Assembly: GCA_031265875.1 (NCBI GenBank)
Contig: JAISCA010000007.1
Span: forward strand, 186,001-250,000
Origin: Propionibacteriaceae bacterium
Lineage (GTDB): Bacteria > Actinomycetota > Actinomycetes > Propionibacteriales > Propionibacteriaceae
Reading direction: 5' to 3'
Length of the DNA stretch: 64,000 nucleotides
Shown: one piece after another, positions 1 to 9,566 of the stretch
Layout of the letters: the number at the start of each line of letters is the position of its first letter
Position numbering within the stretch: position 1 is the stretch's first letter
Program-made: the position numbers and the translations under genes
The notes under the pieces: generated by a model
Databases searched by the model: none
Told to the model about the DNA's origin: nothing
The model's input: the letters and a program-made list of their open reading frames with translations, nothing else

Positions 1-86
1 TGGCCGCCGTAGACCCGCTCGAACAATCGAACCGCCCTGCTGATGGCATCCGTCATGGCGTCCTCCCACCGTCGTGGCCGCGACGG

Positions 87-113
87 TTGCGCGGCCGGTC
101 CGACCCCTATACT
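87..113 (+). promoter_or_regulatory. Promoter of UDP-glucose pyrophosphorylase gene, probably leaderless
   Basis: A -10-like TATACT lies at 108-113 and a weak -35-like TTGCGC at 87-92. The first G of the GTG at 121 lies 7 bases past the -10, where transcription would be expected to begin. No Shine-Dalgarno sequence precedes that GTG, so a leaderless mRNA is inferred. The same spacing recurs at several other genes in the window. Confidence 0.5.
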
Positions 114-120
114 CGCAGGC

Positions 121-1488
121 GTGCCCGATGGACTCGAACTGGCCCTGGCCAAGATGCGCGGGGCCGGAGTCAATCCCACCGCCTTGAGCATCTTCGCCCA
201 CTATTACGCCGAACTGGCGGCCGGGCAGACCGGTCTGATCCCGGAGTCGGCCATCGAGCCGCTGGCCCGACCGGAGCCGGTCGACGACCGCACCGAACGG
301 CCGGGCGACCGGCGAGCGCTGGGCCAGACCGTCATCATCCGCCTGAACGGTGGCTTGGGCACCTCGATGGGGCTGGACCGGGCCAAGTCGTTGCTGCCGG
401 TGCGCGACGGAGCGACCTTCTTGGATCTGATCGTGCGTCAGATCCAGTACGCCCGCCAGGCTTACCAGGTCGAGCTGCCGCTGGTCTTCCTACACTCCTT
501 CAACACCCGGGCCGACTGCTTGGAGGCCTTAGCGGCCTACCCCGACCTACCGGTCGGCGATCTGCCCTTGGACATGGTCCAAAGCCAGGAGCCGAAGCTG
601 CTGCGATCCAACCTCCACCCGGCCGAGTGGCCGGCCAACCGGCGCTTGGAGTGGTGCCCGCCCGGCCACGGCGACCTCTACCCGACCTTGCTCGACTCCG
701 GTCTGCTGGACCACTTGATCGCGGCCGGCCTGCGCTACGCCTCGGTCTCCAACTCGGACAATCTGGGCTGTGCCCCCTCGCCGGCCCTGGCCGGTTGGTT
801 CGCCCGCAGCGGCGCCCCCTTCGCGGCCGAGATCACCTTGCGCACGGACATGGACTTGAAGGGCGGCCACCTGGCCCGGCGGCGCTCGGACGGGCGCCTG
901 ATCCTGCGCGAGTCGGCCCAGACGCCGCCCCAGGACATGGTCCACTTCACCGACGCGGCCGTCCATCCGTACACCCACTGCAACAACCTTTGGTTCGACC
1001 TGCTGGCTCTGCGCTCCCAGCTGGAGCGGACCGGCGGGGTGCTACGCCTGCCGCTCATCCGCAACGCCAAGACGGTCGATCCATCCGATCCGGCCTCGCC
1101 GGCGGTGTACCAGATCGAGTCCGCCATGGGGGCCGCCATCGAGGTCTTCGAGGGGGCCACCGCCGTGGCCGTGGCGCGGCGCCGCTTCCTGCCGGTCAAG
1201 ACCACCAACGAGTTGGCCCTGCTGCGCTCGGACGTCTTCAGCCTGGGCCCTGACTCCATCCCCAGAGCCCGCACGACCGATCTGCCGGTGCTGTCCTTGG
1301 ACAAGACTTATTATGGTCGCCTGGCCGATTTCGAGGCCCGGCTGCCGGCCCCTCTGGCTCTGGCCGATTCGTCCAGCCTCGAAGTCGAGGGCGACTGGCG
1401 CTTCGGGACTGGCGTGCGGGTCTCGGGCCGGGTGCGCCTGAGCGGCGGTGGCACGGTGCCGGACGGCGCCCATTTGGAAGGAGACTGA
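121..1488 (+). CDS. UTP--glucose-1-phosphate uridylyltransferase, eukaryote-type (UDPGP family)
   Basis: Makes UDP-glucose from UTP and glucose-1-phosphate in the cytosol. The nucleotide-binding signature LNGGLGTSMG is followed closely by the AKSLLPVRDG lysine motif, and further on come SNSDNLG and the NAKTVDP region, all typical of the UDPGP (eukaryote-like) family rather than bacterial GalU. The C-terminus has the short beta-helix-like tail expected (VRVSGRVRLSGGG). An in-frame ATG exists at 43, but the GTG at 121 is preferred: it sits 7 bases after a TATACT box and gives a 455-residue protein of normal family length, while the upstream 26 residues are low-complexity. galE follows after one base, so the pair probably feeds UDP-glucose/UDP-galactose interconversion (Leloir-type sugar-nucleotide metabolism). 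Family assignment is firm; the start is an inference. Confidence 0.9.
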   Translation: MPDGLELALAKMRGAGVNPTALSIFAHYYAELAAGQTGLIPESAIEPLARPEPVDDRTERPGDRRALGQTVIIRLNGGLGTSMGLDRAKSLLPVRDGATFLDLIVRQIQYARQAYQVELPLVFLHSFNTRADCLEALAAYPDLPVGDLPLDMVQSQEPKLLRSNLHPAEWPANRRLEWCPPGHGDLYPTLLDSGLLDHLIAAGLRYASVSNSDNLGCAPSPALAGWFARSGAPFAAEITLRTDMDLKGGHLARRRSDGRLILRESAQTPPQDMVHFTDAAVHPYTHCNNLWFDLLALRSQLERTGGVLRLPLIRNAKTVDPSDPASPAVYQIESAMGAAIEVFEGATAVAVARRRFLPVKTTNELALLRSDVFSLGPDSIPRARTTDLPVLSLDKTYYGRLADFEARLPAPLALADSSSLEVEGDWRFGTGVRVSGRVRLSGGGTVPDGAHLEGD

Positions 1489-1489
1489 G

Positions 1490-2455
1490 ATGCGATGGTT
1501 GGTGACGGGTGGGGCCGGGTACATCGGCGCCCACGTCGTGCGGGCCCTGGCCGGGCGCGGTTTCGAGCCGGTCGTGATCGACGACCTGTCCAGTGGGCAC
1601 GCTGAGTTCGTGCCCGAGGGCGTCCCCCTGGTGGTCGGCGACGTGGTCGACCAGGACTTGGTCGAGCGCACCCTGCGCGACTGGTCGGTGGGCGGCGTCG
1701 TCCACCTGGCCGGCTTCAAATACGCCGGCGTCTCGGTGGCCCGGCCGCTGCACACGTACACCCAGAACGTGACCGGCATGGTCTCCCTGTTGGCGGCCGC
1801 CCAGGCCGTCGGCGTCGACAACTTCGTCTTCTCCTCGTCGGCTTCCGTCTACGGCACTCCGAAGGTCGAACTGGTGACGGAGGAGACCGCCACCGGTCCG
1901 GAGTCGCCCTACGGCGAGACCAAGCTGATCGGGGAGTGGTTGCTGCGCGACCAGGCCCGGGCCCGGCCCAGTCTGCGCCAGGTCGCCCTGCGTTATTTCA
2001 ACGTCGTCGGCTCCGGCGCGCCCGAGATCTACGACACCAGCCCGCACAACCTCTTCCCCCTCGTCATCGAGCGCCTGCGGGCCCAGGGCACGCCTCAAAT
2101 CAACGGCGACGACTATCCGACGCCGGACGGCACCTGCGTGCGCGACTACGTCCACGTCCAAGATCTGGCCCACAGCCACGCCGTGGCCGCCGCCGCCCTG
2201 GCCGCCGGCCAGGCCCTGCGTCCGGTCTACAACCTGGGCTCCGGGCTGGGACTGTCGGTGCGTCAAATCATGGACGCCTTCGCCCGCGTCACCGGTCTCG
2301 ACTTCGAGCCCGTGATCAAGCCCCGCCGGCCGGGCGACCCGGCCCGGATCGTGGCCGCCGCCGACCTGGCCGCCGCCGACCTGGACTGGCGCATGCGTCA
2401 CTCGATCGACCAGATGGTGGCTTCGGCCTGGCAGGCCGGTCCGGCCGCCGCGTAG
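1490..2455 (+). CDS. galE: UDP-glucose 4-epimerase
   Basis: Interconverts UDP-glucose and UDP-galactose with bound NAD in the cytosol. The N-terminal Rossmann motif GGAGYIG lies at residues 7-13, the catalytic Ser/Tyr/Lys appear as SSSASVYG and YGETK, and the substrate-loop sequence RYFNVVGS follows. At 321 residues it is slightly short for the extended SDR family (about 330-340) but complete. The ATG at 1490 is chosen because a GGAAGGAG ribosome-binding site lies at 1475-1482 inside the end of the upstream gene. An in-frame ATG at 1448 lies too deep in that gene. The arrangement with UDP-glucose pyrophosphorylase supports transcriptional coupling. The function could include related UDP-sugars, since GalE homologues differ in N-acetyl-sugar tolerance. 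Confidence 0.93.
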   Translation: MRWLVTGGAGYIGAHVVRALAGRGFEPVVIDDLSSGHAEFVPEGVPLVVGDVVDQDLVERTLRDWSVGGVVHLAGFKYAGVSVARPLHTYTQNVTGMVSLLAAAQAVGVDNFVFSSSASVYGTPKVELVTEETATGPESPYGETKLIGEWLLRDQARARPSLRQVALRYFNVVGSGAPEIYDTSPHNLFPLVIERLRAQGTPQINGDDYPTPDGTCVRDYVHVQDLAHSHAVAAAALAAGQALRPVYNLGSGLGLSVRQIMDAFARVTGLDFEPVIKPRRPGDPARIVAAADLAAADLDWRMRHSIDQMVASAWQAGPAAA

Positions 2456-2695
2456 TCAATACAGTCAACGTTGATTTGACAATTGGTGGCGCGGTGACCT
2501 GCCTCCAGGCCGGCGGCGGTCTCCGGTTGGCTCGGATCCGGCGGCGGAGACGGGTCGAACGGTGTTAAGAGCCGGCCCGACCCTTGCCCCGCTCCAGTCC
2601 TGCCAGCTAAGTTGGACAGCAGTTCAGGGGTCAAGCCGTTCCCCCCGCCTGGCTTGGGCCACCCTTGTACAGTCACCGGCAAGGGGGCATGGCGA
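2456..2695. promoter_or_regulatory. Intergenic region: dyad after galE and promoter of the FGGY kinase
   Basis: Immediately after the galE stop lies a 10-bp perfect palindrome, TCAACGTTGA (2465-2474), inside a looser dyad running from CAAT (2457-2460) to CAATTG (2480-2485). It could be an operator, as it lacks a terminator-like GC stem. Nearer the kinase, TACAGT (2668-2673) is a plausible -10, and AAGGGGG (2681-2687) is a ribosome-binding site 8 bases before the GTG at 2696. Confidence 0.35.
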
Positions 2696-4255
2696 GTGGC
2701 GGAGAAGAGATATCTGGTGGCCGTCGACTGCGGCACCACCAGCAGTCGTACTGTCGTGTTCGATTTCAAGGGCAATCTGATCGCCTTCGGCCAAGCCGCC
2801 AACCCGCTCACCTACCCTGGCGTGGGCCGGGTCGAGTGCCAGGGGCCGGCCATGGTCGAGACCCTCTACGAGACCACCCGGATGGCCTTGGCCCGGGCCC
2901 AGATCGACCCCCGCGAGGTGGCCGGGGTCAGCTTCGACGTCTTCCGCTGCACTATCGCCACGCGCGCCGACGACGGCGCCTTCACCGCCCCCATCATCAT
3001 CTGGCAGGACCTCAGAGCGGTCGACCAGCTCGGCATCATGGAGGGCCGCCTGCAGGCGGCCGGGCTGACTTTGAACAAGCTCTACGACAGCACGGGCATG
3101 CCGCTGGGGCCGACTCAGGCCTCCGCCAAGCTGCAGTGGATCATGGCCCATGACCAGGAGGCCTACGCCCGGGCCAGTCGCATCCACACCATGATGGGCT
3201 TGATGACGAAGGCCTACGGGGCGGACGACTACTACGACGACACCACCAACACGCCCTGGTTGCAGTTGAACGATCAAAGCCTGGCCTACAGCCCGGCCCT
3301 GTGCGAGGTCTTCGGCGTCGACCCGGCCAAGCTGGCTCCCCTGCGCCAGCCGGGCGAGATCATCGGCCAGGTCACCGCCGAGGTCGAGGCCCGCACCGGC
3401 CTGGCCGCCGGCACGCCGCTGGTCATGGGCACCGGCGACCATCAGTCGGGCGGCCTGGGTTCCGGTTGCATCGACCAGCGCACGGCCTACGCCTGCGGTG
3501 GCGCGGCCGGGATCGCGGCCGGCCGCTCCTTCTCCCTCCTGCGCGATCCCCAGCGCAAATGCCACGTCCTGGGCACCCCGGACGGGGCCTACGTCATGGA
3601 AGCCCAGTCCAACACCGCCGGCAGCGCCCTCAAGTGGTGCAAGGCCGAGATCGACGACGGCAAGCTGGGCGACAGCGGCGCCTTGGAGGTCTACGACTCC
3701 CTCACCTTGGCCGCCTCCAGCTCCACTCCCGGTGCCAATGGATGTTTTTTCTTGCCCTACCTCCAAGGAGCCAACACCCCGCACTACGACGCCAAGGCCA
3801 GGGCGACCTACGTCGGCATGACCTTCGCCCACAGCCGGGCCGACCTGGTGCGGGCCACCTTGGAGGGGATCTGCTTCGAGTTCCGCGACCTGTTCGACGC
3901 CTTGGTGGCCAGCAACGTGCCTCAATTCGACACCATTCGTTTGACCGGTGGCATCTCGCGGTCCGATTTCTGGTGCCAGATGCAAGCCGACATCTATCAG
4001 CGTTCTTGTGAGACGGTGGCTTGCGACAAGGCCCCTGCCCTCGGCGCCGCCATCGTGGCCGCGGTCGGCGTCGGCGTCTACTCCGATTTCTCCCGGGGGG
4101 CCGCCAACATGGTCCATGTGTCCGGCCACTACGAGCCCGACCCGGCTCAGGTCGAACGCTACGAGGACGCTTACCGGGCCTGGCACGAGATCTACCAGGC
4201 CATGCACGGGCGCACCTTCGAGACGGTGGTGGCCTTCCAGGAGAAGTACCGCTGA
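2696..4255 (+). CDS. FGGY-family carbohydrate kinase (xylulokinase/LsrK-like)
   Basis: An ATP-dependent kinase for a sugar or polyol. The N-terminal phosphate loop AVDCGTTSSRTVVFD, the central GTGDHQSGGLGSG segment and the C-terminal adenosine-site motif LTGGISRSDFWCQ plus APALGAAIVAA are diagnostic of FGGY kinases. The stretch preceding the adenosine site (VGMTFAHSRADL…ATLEGICFE) resembles xylulokinase and AI-2 kinase more than glycerol kinase. The substrate cannot be read from sequence. Length is 519 residues. The GTG at 2696 is chosen because of the AAGGGGG site just upstream; an in-frame ATG at 2612 would add a proline-rich stretch that looks non-coding. The gene stands alone between galE and gyrB with its own putative promoter, so no transporter or isomerase partner helps to assign the sugar. 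Confidence 0.85.
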   Translation: MAEKRYLVAVDCGTTSSRTVVFDFKGNLIAFGQAANPLTYPGVGRVECQGPAMVETLYETTRMALARAQIDPREVAGVSFDVFRCTIATRADDGAFTAPIIIWQDLRAVDQLGIMEGRLQAAGLTLNKLYDSTGMPLGPTQASAKLQWIMAHDQEAYARASRIHTMMGLMTKAYGADDYYDDTTNTPWLQLNDQSLAYSPALCEVFGVDPAKLAPLRQPGEIIGQVTAEVEARTGLAAGTPLVMGTGDHQSGGLGSGCIDQRTAYACGGAAGIAAGRSFSLLRDPQRKCHVLGTPDGAYVMEAQSNTAGSALKWCKAEIDDGKLGDSGALEVYDSLTLAASSSTPGANGCFFLPYLQGANTPHYDAKARATYVGMTFAHSRADLVRATLEGICFEFRDLFDALVASNVPQFDTIRLTGGISRSDFWCQMQADIYQRSCETVACDKAPALGAAIVAAVGVGVYSDFSRGAANMVHVSGHYEPDPAQVERYEDAYRAWHEIYQAMHGRTFETVVAFQEKYR

Positions 4256-4429
4256 GGTCGCTCGGGCCGTCTTAGGCCGGGCCATTCCAGGCGCCGCCGG
4301 GATCAAGATCGTTCACGGGGGGATACCTCAATGGGGTCGCACGGCCTCCAGGGACCGTTTCGGGCCGCTCAGAGCAAAACTCGATCTTGGGCCGGGCTGG
4401 TCAAACCCGCGATCTATCTTCAAACGGGC

Positions 4430-4435
4430 TATAAT
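4430..4435 (+). promoter_or_regulatory. Probable -10 element of the gyrB promoter
   Basis: A consensus TATAAT lies at 4430-4435, about 114 bases before the gyrB start, in the gap 4256-4548. No convincing -35 hexamer sits at 16-18 bases upstream. The long leader that would result could carry supercoiling-responsive control, but nothing in the sequence demonstrates it. The rest of the gap shows no gene. Confidence 0.5.
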
Positions 4436-4548
4436 TGGTCATTGGGCCGCAGCGTCGTTCAGTCCGGCGGCTCCGCCGCAGCAATTCGACGAATCGGTCT
4501 TGGGCGATCGGCATCGGAGAGCGCCCTGAGCCAATGTTGAGGAGATCC

Positions 4549-6576
4549 ATGACCGAGGCTATCAGCCCTGTCAGTCCGTCCGCGCCCGCTGACGAGCAAT
4601 TGTCCAGCCATGTCGCTGAGGGGCAGTACGAGGCCGACGCCATCACCGTGTTGGAAGGCTTGGATCCGGTCCGGACCCGCCCTGGCATGTACATCGGCTC
4701 GACCGGCGAGCGCGGCCTGCACCACCTGGTCTACGAGGTGGTGGACAACTCGGTGGACGAGGCCCTGGCCGGATACGCCGACAGCATCGACGTGCGCCTG
4801 CTGCCCGACGGCGGGGTCAAGGTGACTGACAATGGCCGTGGCATCCCGGTCAGCGAGCATCCGACCGAGAAGGTCTCCGCCTTGACCCTGGTCCTGACCA
4901 AGTTGCACGCCGGCGGCAAGTTCTCCGGCTCCGGCTACAAGGTCTCCGGCGGCTTGCACGGCGTCGGCGTCTCAGTCGTCAACGCCCTCTCCAGCAAGCT
5001 GATCGCGACCTCGATGCGGGACGGTTACGTCTGGCGCCAGAGCTTCACCTTGGGCGAGCCGGACGGCCCGCTGGAAAGACTGGAGCCGACCGACCGGACC
5101 GGCACCGTCATCGAGTTCTACGCCTCGCCCGAGATCTTCGAGACCACGGTCTACTCCTTCGACACCTTGGTCACCCGCTTTCGGGAGATGGCCTTCTTGA
5201 ACAAGGGCCTGACCATCGCCGTGACCGACGAGCGGCCCGACCGGGCCGATCCGGAGGCCGACGAGGACGAGGCCCCGGCCAGCCAGCGCTTCCGCTACGA
5301 CCAGGGTCTGATCGACTACGTCCGCTACCTGATCGGCTCGAAGGAGACCATCCACCCCCAGGTCATCGACTTCGAGGCCCAGAACGAGCAGTCCGACATG
5401 AGCCTGGAATTGGCCATGCAATGGAGCACCAGCTTCGCCGAGTCGGTCCACACCTTCGCCAACACCATCAACACGGCCGAGGGCGGCGCCCACGAGGAGG
5501 GCTTCCGGGCCGCCTTGACCAACATCGTCAACCGCTGGGGCGAGACCTGGAGTCTGATCAAGAAACGGGAGGACCGGGTCTCCGGCGACGACATCCGGGA
5601 GGGCCTGACCGCCATCGTCTCGGTCAAGCTGTCCGAGCCCCAGTTCGAGGGCCAGACCAAGACCAAGTTGGGCAACACCGAGGCCCGTTCTTTCGTCCAG
5701 AAGGTCGTGGGCGACAAGTTGGGCGATTGGTTCGAGCAGCATCCGAGCGAGGGCCGGGACATCATCCGCAAGGCCCAGGCCGCGGCCACGGCTAGGATCG
5801 CGGCCCGCAAGGCGCGCGACCTGGCCCGCTCCCGGAAGGGCCTGCTGGGCGGTGGATCGCTGCCGGGCAAGCTGTCCGACTGTCAGTCGAACAAGCCCGA
5901 AGAATGTGAGATGTTCATCGTCGAGGGCGACTCGGCCGGTGGCTCGGCCCGCGGCGGCCGCGATCCCAGGATCCAGGCCATCCTGCCCTTGCGGGGCAAG
6001 ATCCTCAACGTCGAGAAGGCCAGGCTGGACCGGATCCTGCAGAACAAAGAGGTCGAGGCCATCATCAACGCTTTGGGCACCGGTGTCCAAGAGGATTTCG
6101 ACTTGGCCAAGCTGAGGTACCACAAGATCGTGCTGATGGCGGACGCCGACGTCGACGGCGCCCACATCCGTACTCTCCTATTGACCTTGCTGTTCCGTTT
6201 CATGAAGCCGTTGATCGACGCCGGGCACGTCTACCTGGCCCAGCCGCCGCTCTTCCGGATCCGTTGGACCAACGCCCAGCACGAGTTGGCCTACAACGAC
6301 GACGAGCGTGACGCCTTGCGCGACGACGGCCTGTCCCAGGGCAAGAAGCTGCCCCAGGTCAACCCGATCCAACGTTACAAAGGCCTGGGCGAGATGGACG
6401 CGGCCGACCTCTGGGAGACCACCATGGACCCGGCCGGGCGCGTCCTGTTGCAGGTCACCTTGGACGACGCCGCCGCCGCCAGCGAGATGTTCTCCATCCT
6501 GATGGGCGAGGACGTCGAGCAGCGCCGGGGCTTCATCCAGCGCAACGCCAAGGACGTCCGCTTCCTCGACATCTAA
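4549..6576 (+). CDS. gyrB: DNA gyrase subunit B
   Basis: ATPase subunit of type II topoisomerase, which introduces negative supercoils together with GyrA. The GHKL ATPase motifs are [20 protein letters not shown] and [14 protein letters not shown]. The TOPRIM motifs are [21 protein letters not shown] and DADVDGAHI. The C-terminal QRYKGLGEM element completes the subunit. The ATG at 4549 gives 675 residues, a typical actinobacterial length, with GAGGAG at 4539-4544 as ribosome-binding site. Upstream in-frame codons to 4435 overlap the putative promoter and were not used. gyrA follows 83 bases later on the same strand. The usual dnaA-dnaN-recF genes are not upstream here; instead sugar genes are, so the origin neighbourhood has been rearranged or is more distant. 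Confidence 0.98.
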   Translation: MTEAISPVSPSAPADEQLSSHVAEGQYEADAITVLEGLDPVRTRPGMYIGSTGERGLHHLVYEVVDNSVDEALAGYADSIDVRLLPDGGVKVTDNGRGIPVSEHPTEKVSALTLVLTKLHAGGKFSGSGYKVSGGLHGVGVSVVNALSSKLIATSMRDGYVWRQSFTLGEPDGPLERLEPTDRTGTVIEFYASPEIFETTVYSFDTLVTRFREMAFLNKGLTIAVTDERPDRADPEADEDEAPASQRFRYDQGLIDYVRYLIGSKETIHPQVIDFEAQNEQSDMSLELAMQWSTSFAESVHTFANTINTAEGGAHEEGFRAALTNIVNRWGETWSLIKKREDRVSGDDIREGLTAIVSVKLSEPQFEGQTKTKLGNTEARSFVQKVVGDKLGDWFEQHPSEGRDIIRKAQAAATARIAARKARDLARSRKGLLGGGSLPGKLSDCQSNKPEECEMFIVEGDSAGGSARGGRDPRIQAILPLRGKILNVEKARLDRILQNKEVEAIINALGTGVQEDFDLAKLRYHKIVLMADADVDGAHIRTLLLTLLFRFMKPLIDAGHVYLAQPPLFRIRWTNAQHELAYNDDERDALRDDGLSQGKKLPQVNPIQRYKGLGEMDAADLWETTMDPAGRVLLQVTLDDAAAASEMFSILMGEDVEQRRGFIQRNAKDVRFLDI

Positions 6577-6659
6577 CCCGGCCCGACTGGACCGGGCTCC
6601 CGCCCGGCCAGTCCGCCAGACCACTCACATCCGCTCACCAGCAGTGAAGGAACCAATCG

Positions 6660-9443
6660 ATGGCTGATCCGATCGATCCGATGGCCTCCCTGGACGGGGC
6701 CCCGGCCCCGGTCGAGGGAGCGGACAACAACGCCTTGGCCGACGGCGGTCCGGGCCGGACCGAGCCGGTCGACCTCCAGGTCGAGATCCAGCGCAGCTAC
6801 CTCGATTACGCCATGTCGGTCATCGTCGGGCGGGCCCTGCCCGACGTCCGCGACGGCCTCAAGCCGGTCCACCGCCGCGTCATCTACGCCATGTACGACG
6901 GCGGCTACCGGCCCGACCGGGGCTGGCACAAGTGCTCGCGGGTGGTGGGCGAGGTGATGGGTTTGTACCATCCGCACGGCGACTCCGCCATCTATGACAC
7001 CTTGGTCCGCTTGGCCCAACCCTGGTCCATGCGTCTGCCCCTGGTGACGGGTCAAGGCAACTTCGGTTCGGCCGGCAATGACAAGGCCGCCGCCATGCGG
7101 TACACCGAATGCAAGATGGCGCCCTTGGCCATGGAGATGGTGCGCGACATCACCGAGGACACGGTCGACTTCCAACCCAATTACGACAACCGGGACTCCG
7201 AGCCGGTGGTGCTGCCGGCCCGTTTCCCCAACCTGTTGGTGAATGGCTCCACCGGTATCGCCGTCGGCATGGCCACCAATATCCCGCCGCACAATCTGCG
7301 CGAGGTGGCCGAGGCGGTGCAGTGGTCGCTCGACCATCCGGAGGCGACCAAGGAGGAGCTGCTGCAGGCGGCGATGGCCCGGATCAAGGGTCCGGACTTC
7401 CCCGGTGGCGGTTTGATCGTGGGCCGTAAAGGCATCGAGGACGCCTATCGGACCGGTCGCGGCTCGGTCATCATGCGGGCCGTCATCAACATCGAGGAAG
7501 ACAGCAACGGCCGGGTCGCCCTGGTCGTGACCGAGCTGCCGTACATGTGCAATCCGGACAACCTAGCCCTCAGGATCGCCGAGTTGGTCAACGCCGGCAA
7601 GTTGTCCGGCATCGCCGACATCCGCGACGACACCTCGGCTCGGACCGGCCAGCGCCTGGTCATCGTGCTGCGGCGTGACGCCCAGCCCCGCGTCGTCATG
7701 AACAACCTGTACAAGCACACTTCCCTGCAGGACACCTTCGGCTGCAACATGCTGGCCCTGGTCGACGCGGTGCCCCGTACCCTCAGGCTGGACCAATTCG
7801 TCTCCCTCTGGATCAAGCATCAGATCCAGGTCATCGTCCGGCGCACCAAGTTCCGGATCGCCACGGCCCAGAAGAACGCCCACATCTGGCGTGGTTACGT
7901 GGCCGCCCTCGACCAGTTGGACGAGGTCATCGCCTTGATCCGGCGGTCGCGCGACGCCGAGGTGGCCAAGGCCGCCCTGATGGAGCTGCTGGGGGTGGAC
8001 GAGGAGCAAGCCGTCGCCATCTTAGATCTGCAGTGGCGCCGCCTGGCCGCCATGGAGCGTCAGCGCATCGTGGACCGGTTGGCCGAGTTGGAGCGCATCA
8101 TCGCCGACCTCCAGGACATCCTGGCCTCGCCCGCCCGTCAGCGTCAGATCGTCTCCGAGGAGCTGTCCGAGATCGTCGAGAAGTACGGCGACGAGCGCCG
8201 CACCCGGATCGTGGCAGCCGACGGCGACCTGTCGGACGAGGACTTGATCCCGACCGAGGACGTCATCGTCACCATCACCCACGGCGGTTACGCCAAGCGC
8301 ACCCGGGCCGACCAGTACCGTCTCCAGCGCCGGGGCGGCAAGGGGGTGCGGGGGGCGACACTGCGGGCGGACGACGAGGTGGCCCACCTCTTCGCCACCA
8401 ACTCGCACGAGTGGCTGCTCTTCTTCACCACCAAGGGCCGGGTCTACCGGACCAAGGTCTGGCAGCTGCCGGAGGGCGGCCGGGACGCCAAGGGCGGCCA
8501 TGTGGCCGGTTTGCTCAGCTTCCAGCCGGACGAGCGCATCGCCCAGGTCTTGACGCTGAGAACCTACCAAGACGCCGCCTACCTGTTGTTGGCCACCCGT
8601 GACGGTCTGGTCAAGAAGACCGACTTGGCCGCCTACGACTCGCCCCGTCAGGCCGGTGTGATCGCGATCTCCTTCCGCGACGACGGCGACGAGCTGATCG
8701 GGGCCTCGCTGTGCGATCCCAGCGACGACGTCCTGCTGGTGTCGCGGCAGGGCCAGGCCATCCGCTTCGCGGCCGACGACGAGCAGCTGCGGCCGATGGG
8801 CCGGGCCACCTCGGGCGTGATCGGTATGAAGTTCCGGTCCGGCGACGCCCTGCTCTCGATGACGGTGATCGGGGCCGGTCTGCCGGAGGACGACCGTTTC
8901 GTCTTCACCGTCACGGACGGCGGTTTCGCCAAGCGCACGGCCGTCTCCGAGTACCGTCAGCAGGGCCGGGGCGGGCTCGGCGTCAAAGCCATGAAGCTGA
9001 ACGAGGACCGGGGCTCGCTGGTCGGCGGTTTGGTGGTGACGGAACCAGACCAGGTCATCGCCATCAAGTCATCCGGGCAGATCATCCGCAGTTGTGTGGC
9101 CGACGTGCCGGTCAAGGGCCGCGACACCATGGGGGTCAAGTTCGTCGGCCTGCGCGGTGACGACACGGTGGCCGTGATCGCGCTCTACCCCGAGGGCGAG
9201 CCGGAGGAGGATGGCGCGGGCTCGGCCAGCAGTCCGGCCAGCCCGGCCGATGGCTCGACCGACAGCGCGACCAGTCCGGCCAGCCCGGCCAGTCCGGCCA
9301 GTCCGGCCGAGACGGGTTCGGCCGTCAGCCCGGACGAGACCGGATTCCAGTCTTCGGCCGAGGCGGCGCCGGCGCTGGAGTCTGAGGCCGATGAGACTAA
9401 CCGTCCCAGCTCGGGTACGGTGGGAGCGAGCAACGGCGGCTGA
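6660..9443 (+). CDS. gyrA: DNA gyrase subunit A
   Basis: Breakage-reunion subunit of gyrase. The N-terminus carries [20 protein letters not shown]. The quinolone-resistance region reads [14 protein letters not shown], with the serine and aspartate that correspond to Escherichia coli Ser83 and Asp87 in the sensitive state. The catalytic tyrosine is in AAMRYTE. The GyrA box QRRGGKG in the C-terminal beta-pinwheel marks it as gyrase rather than topoisomerase IV. GAAGGAA at 6646-6652 is the ribosome-binding site for the ATG at 6660. At 927 residues it is longer than many GyrA proteins because of an unusual tail rich in Ser, Pro and Ala, partly encoded by 9-bp tandem repeats around 9272-9309. Confidence 0.98.
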   Translation: MADPIDPMASLDGAPAPVEGADNNALADGGPGRTEPVDLQVEIQRSYLDYAMSVIVGRALPDVRDGLKPVHRRVIYAMYDGGYRPDRGWHKCSRVVGEVMGLYHPHGDSAIYDTLVRLAQPWSMRLPLVTGQGNFGSAGNDKAAAMRYTECKMAPLAMEMVRDITEDTVDFQPNYDNRDSEPVVLPARFPNLLVNGSTGIAVGMATNIPPHNLREVAEAVQWSLDHPEATKEELLQAAMARIKGPDFPGGGLIVGRKGIEDAYRTGRGSVIMRAVINIEEDSNGRVALVVTELPYMCNPDNLALRIAELVNAGKLSGIADIRDDTSARTGQRLVIVLRRDAQPRVVMNNLYKHTSLQDTFGCNMLALVDAVPRTLRLDQFVSLWIKHQIQVIVRRTKFRIATAQKNAHIWRGYVAALDQLDEVIALIRRSRDAEVAKAALMELLGVDEEQAVAILDLQWRRLAAMERQRIVDRLAELERIIADLQDILASPARQRQIVSEELSEIVEKYGDERRTRIVAADGDLSDEDLIPTEDVIVTITHGGYAKRTRADQYRLQRRGGKGVRGATLRADDEVAHLFATNSHEWLLFFTTKGRVYRTKVWQLPEGGRDAKGGHVAGLLSFQPDERIAQVLTLRTYQDAAYLLLATRDGLVKKTDLAAYDSPRQAGVIAISFRDDGDELIGASLCDPSDDVLLVSRQGQAIRFAADDEQLRPMGRATSGVIGMKFRSGDALLSMTVIGAGLPEDDRFVFTVTDGGFAKRTAVSEYRQQGRGGLGVKAMKLNEDRGSLVGGLVVTEPDQVIAIKSSGQIIRSCVADVPVKGRDTMGVKFVGLRGDDTVAVIALYPEGEPEEDGAGSASSPASPADGSTDSATSPASPASPASPAETGSAVSPDETGFQSSAEAAPALESEADETNRPSSGTVGASNGG

Positions 9444-9566
9444 CAAGCCAGTCCAGCCGTTCGGTTAGGCTGTTCGATCAGGCTCGGGAGATCGGGCCAG
9501 TCGAGCTAGGGACAGGATCAGCTCGGTCTGGACATTGGCTTCAGGGCAGCGAGGAGGGGAAAGATT

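Noticed and set aside
2465..2474. The TCAACGTTGA palindrome after galE as a terminator
   Set aside because: The stem is short and AT-rich with no T-run; kept only as a possible operator.
2624..4306. A long minus-strand frame opposite the FGGY kinase
   Set aside because: Gly/Val/Ala-rich shadow of the coding strand, with no start signal or family; typical in high-GC DNA.
4256..4548. Replication origin upstream of gyrB
   Set aside because: No cluster of DnaA boxes and no dnaA-dnaN-recF genes are present; only a promoter-like TATAAT was seen.
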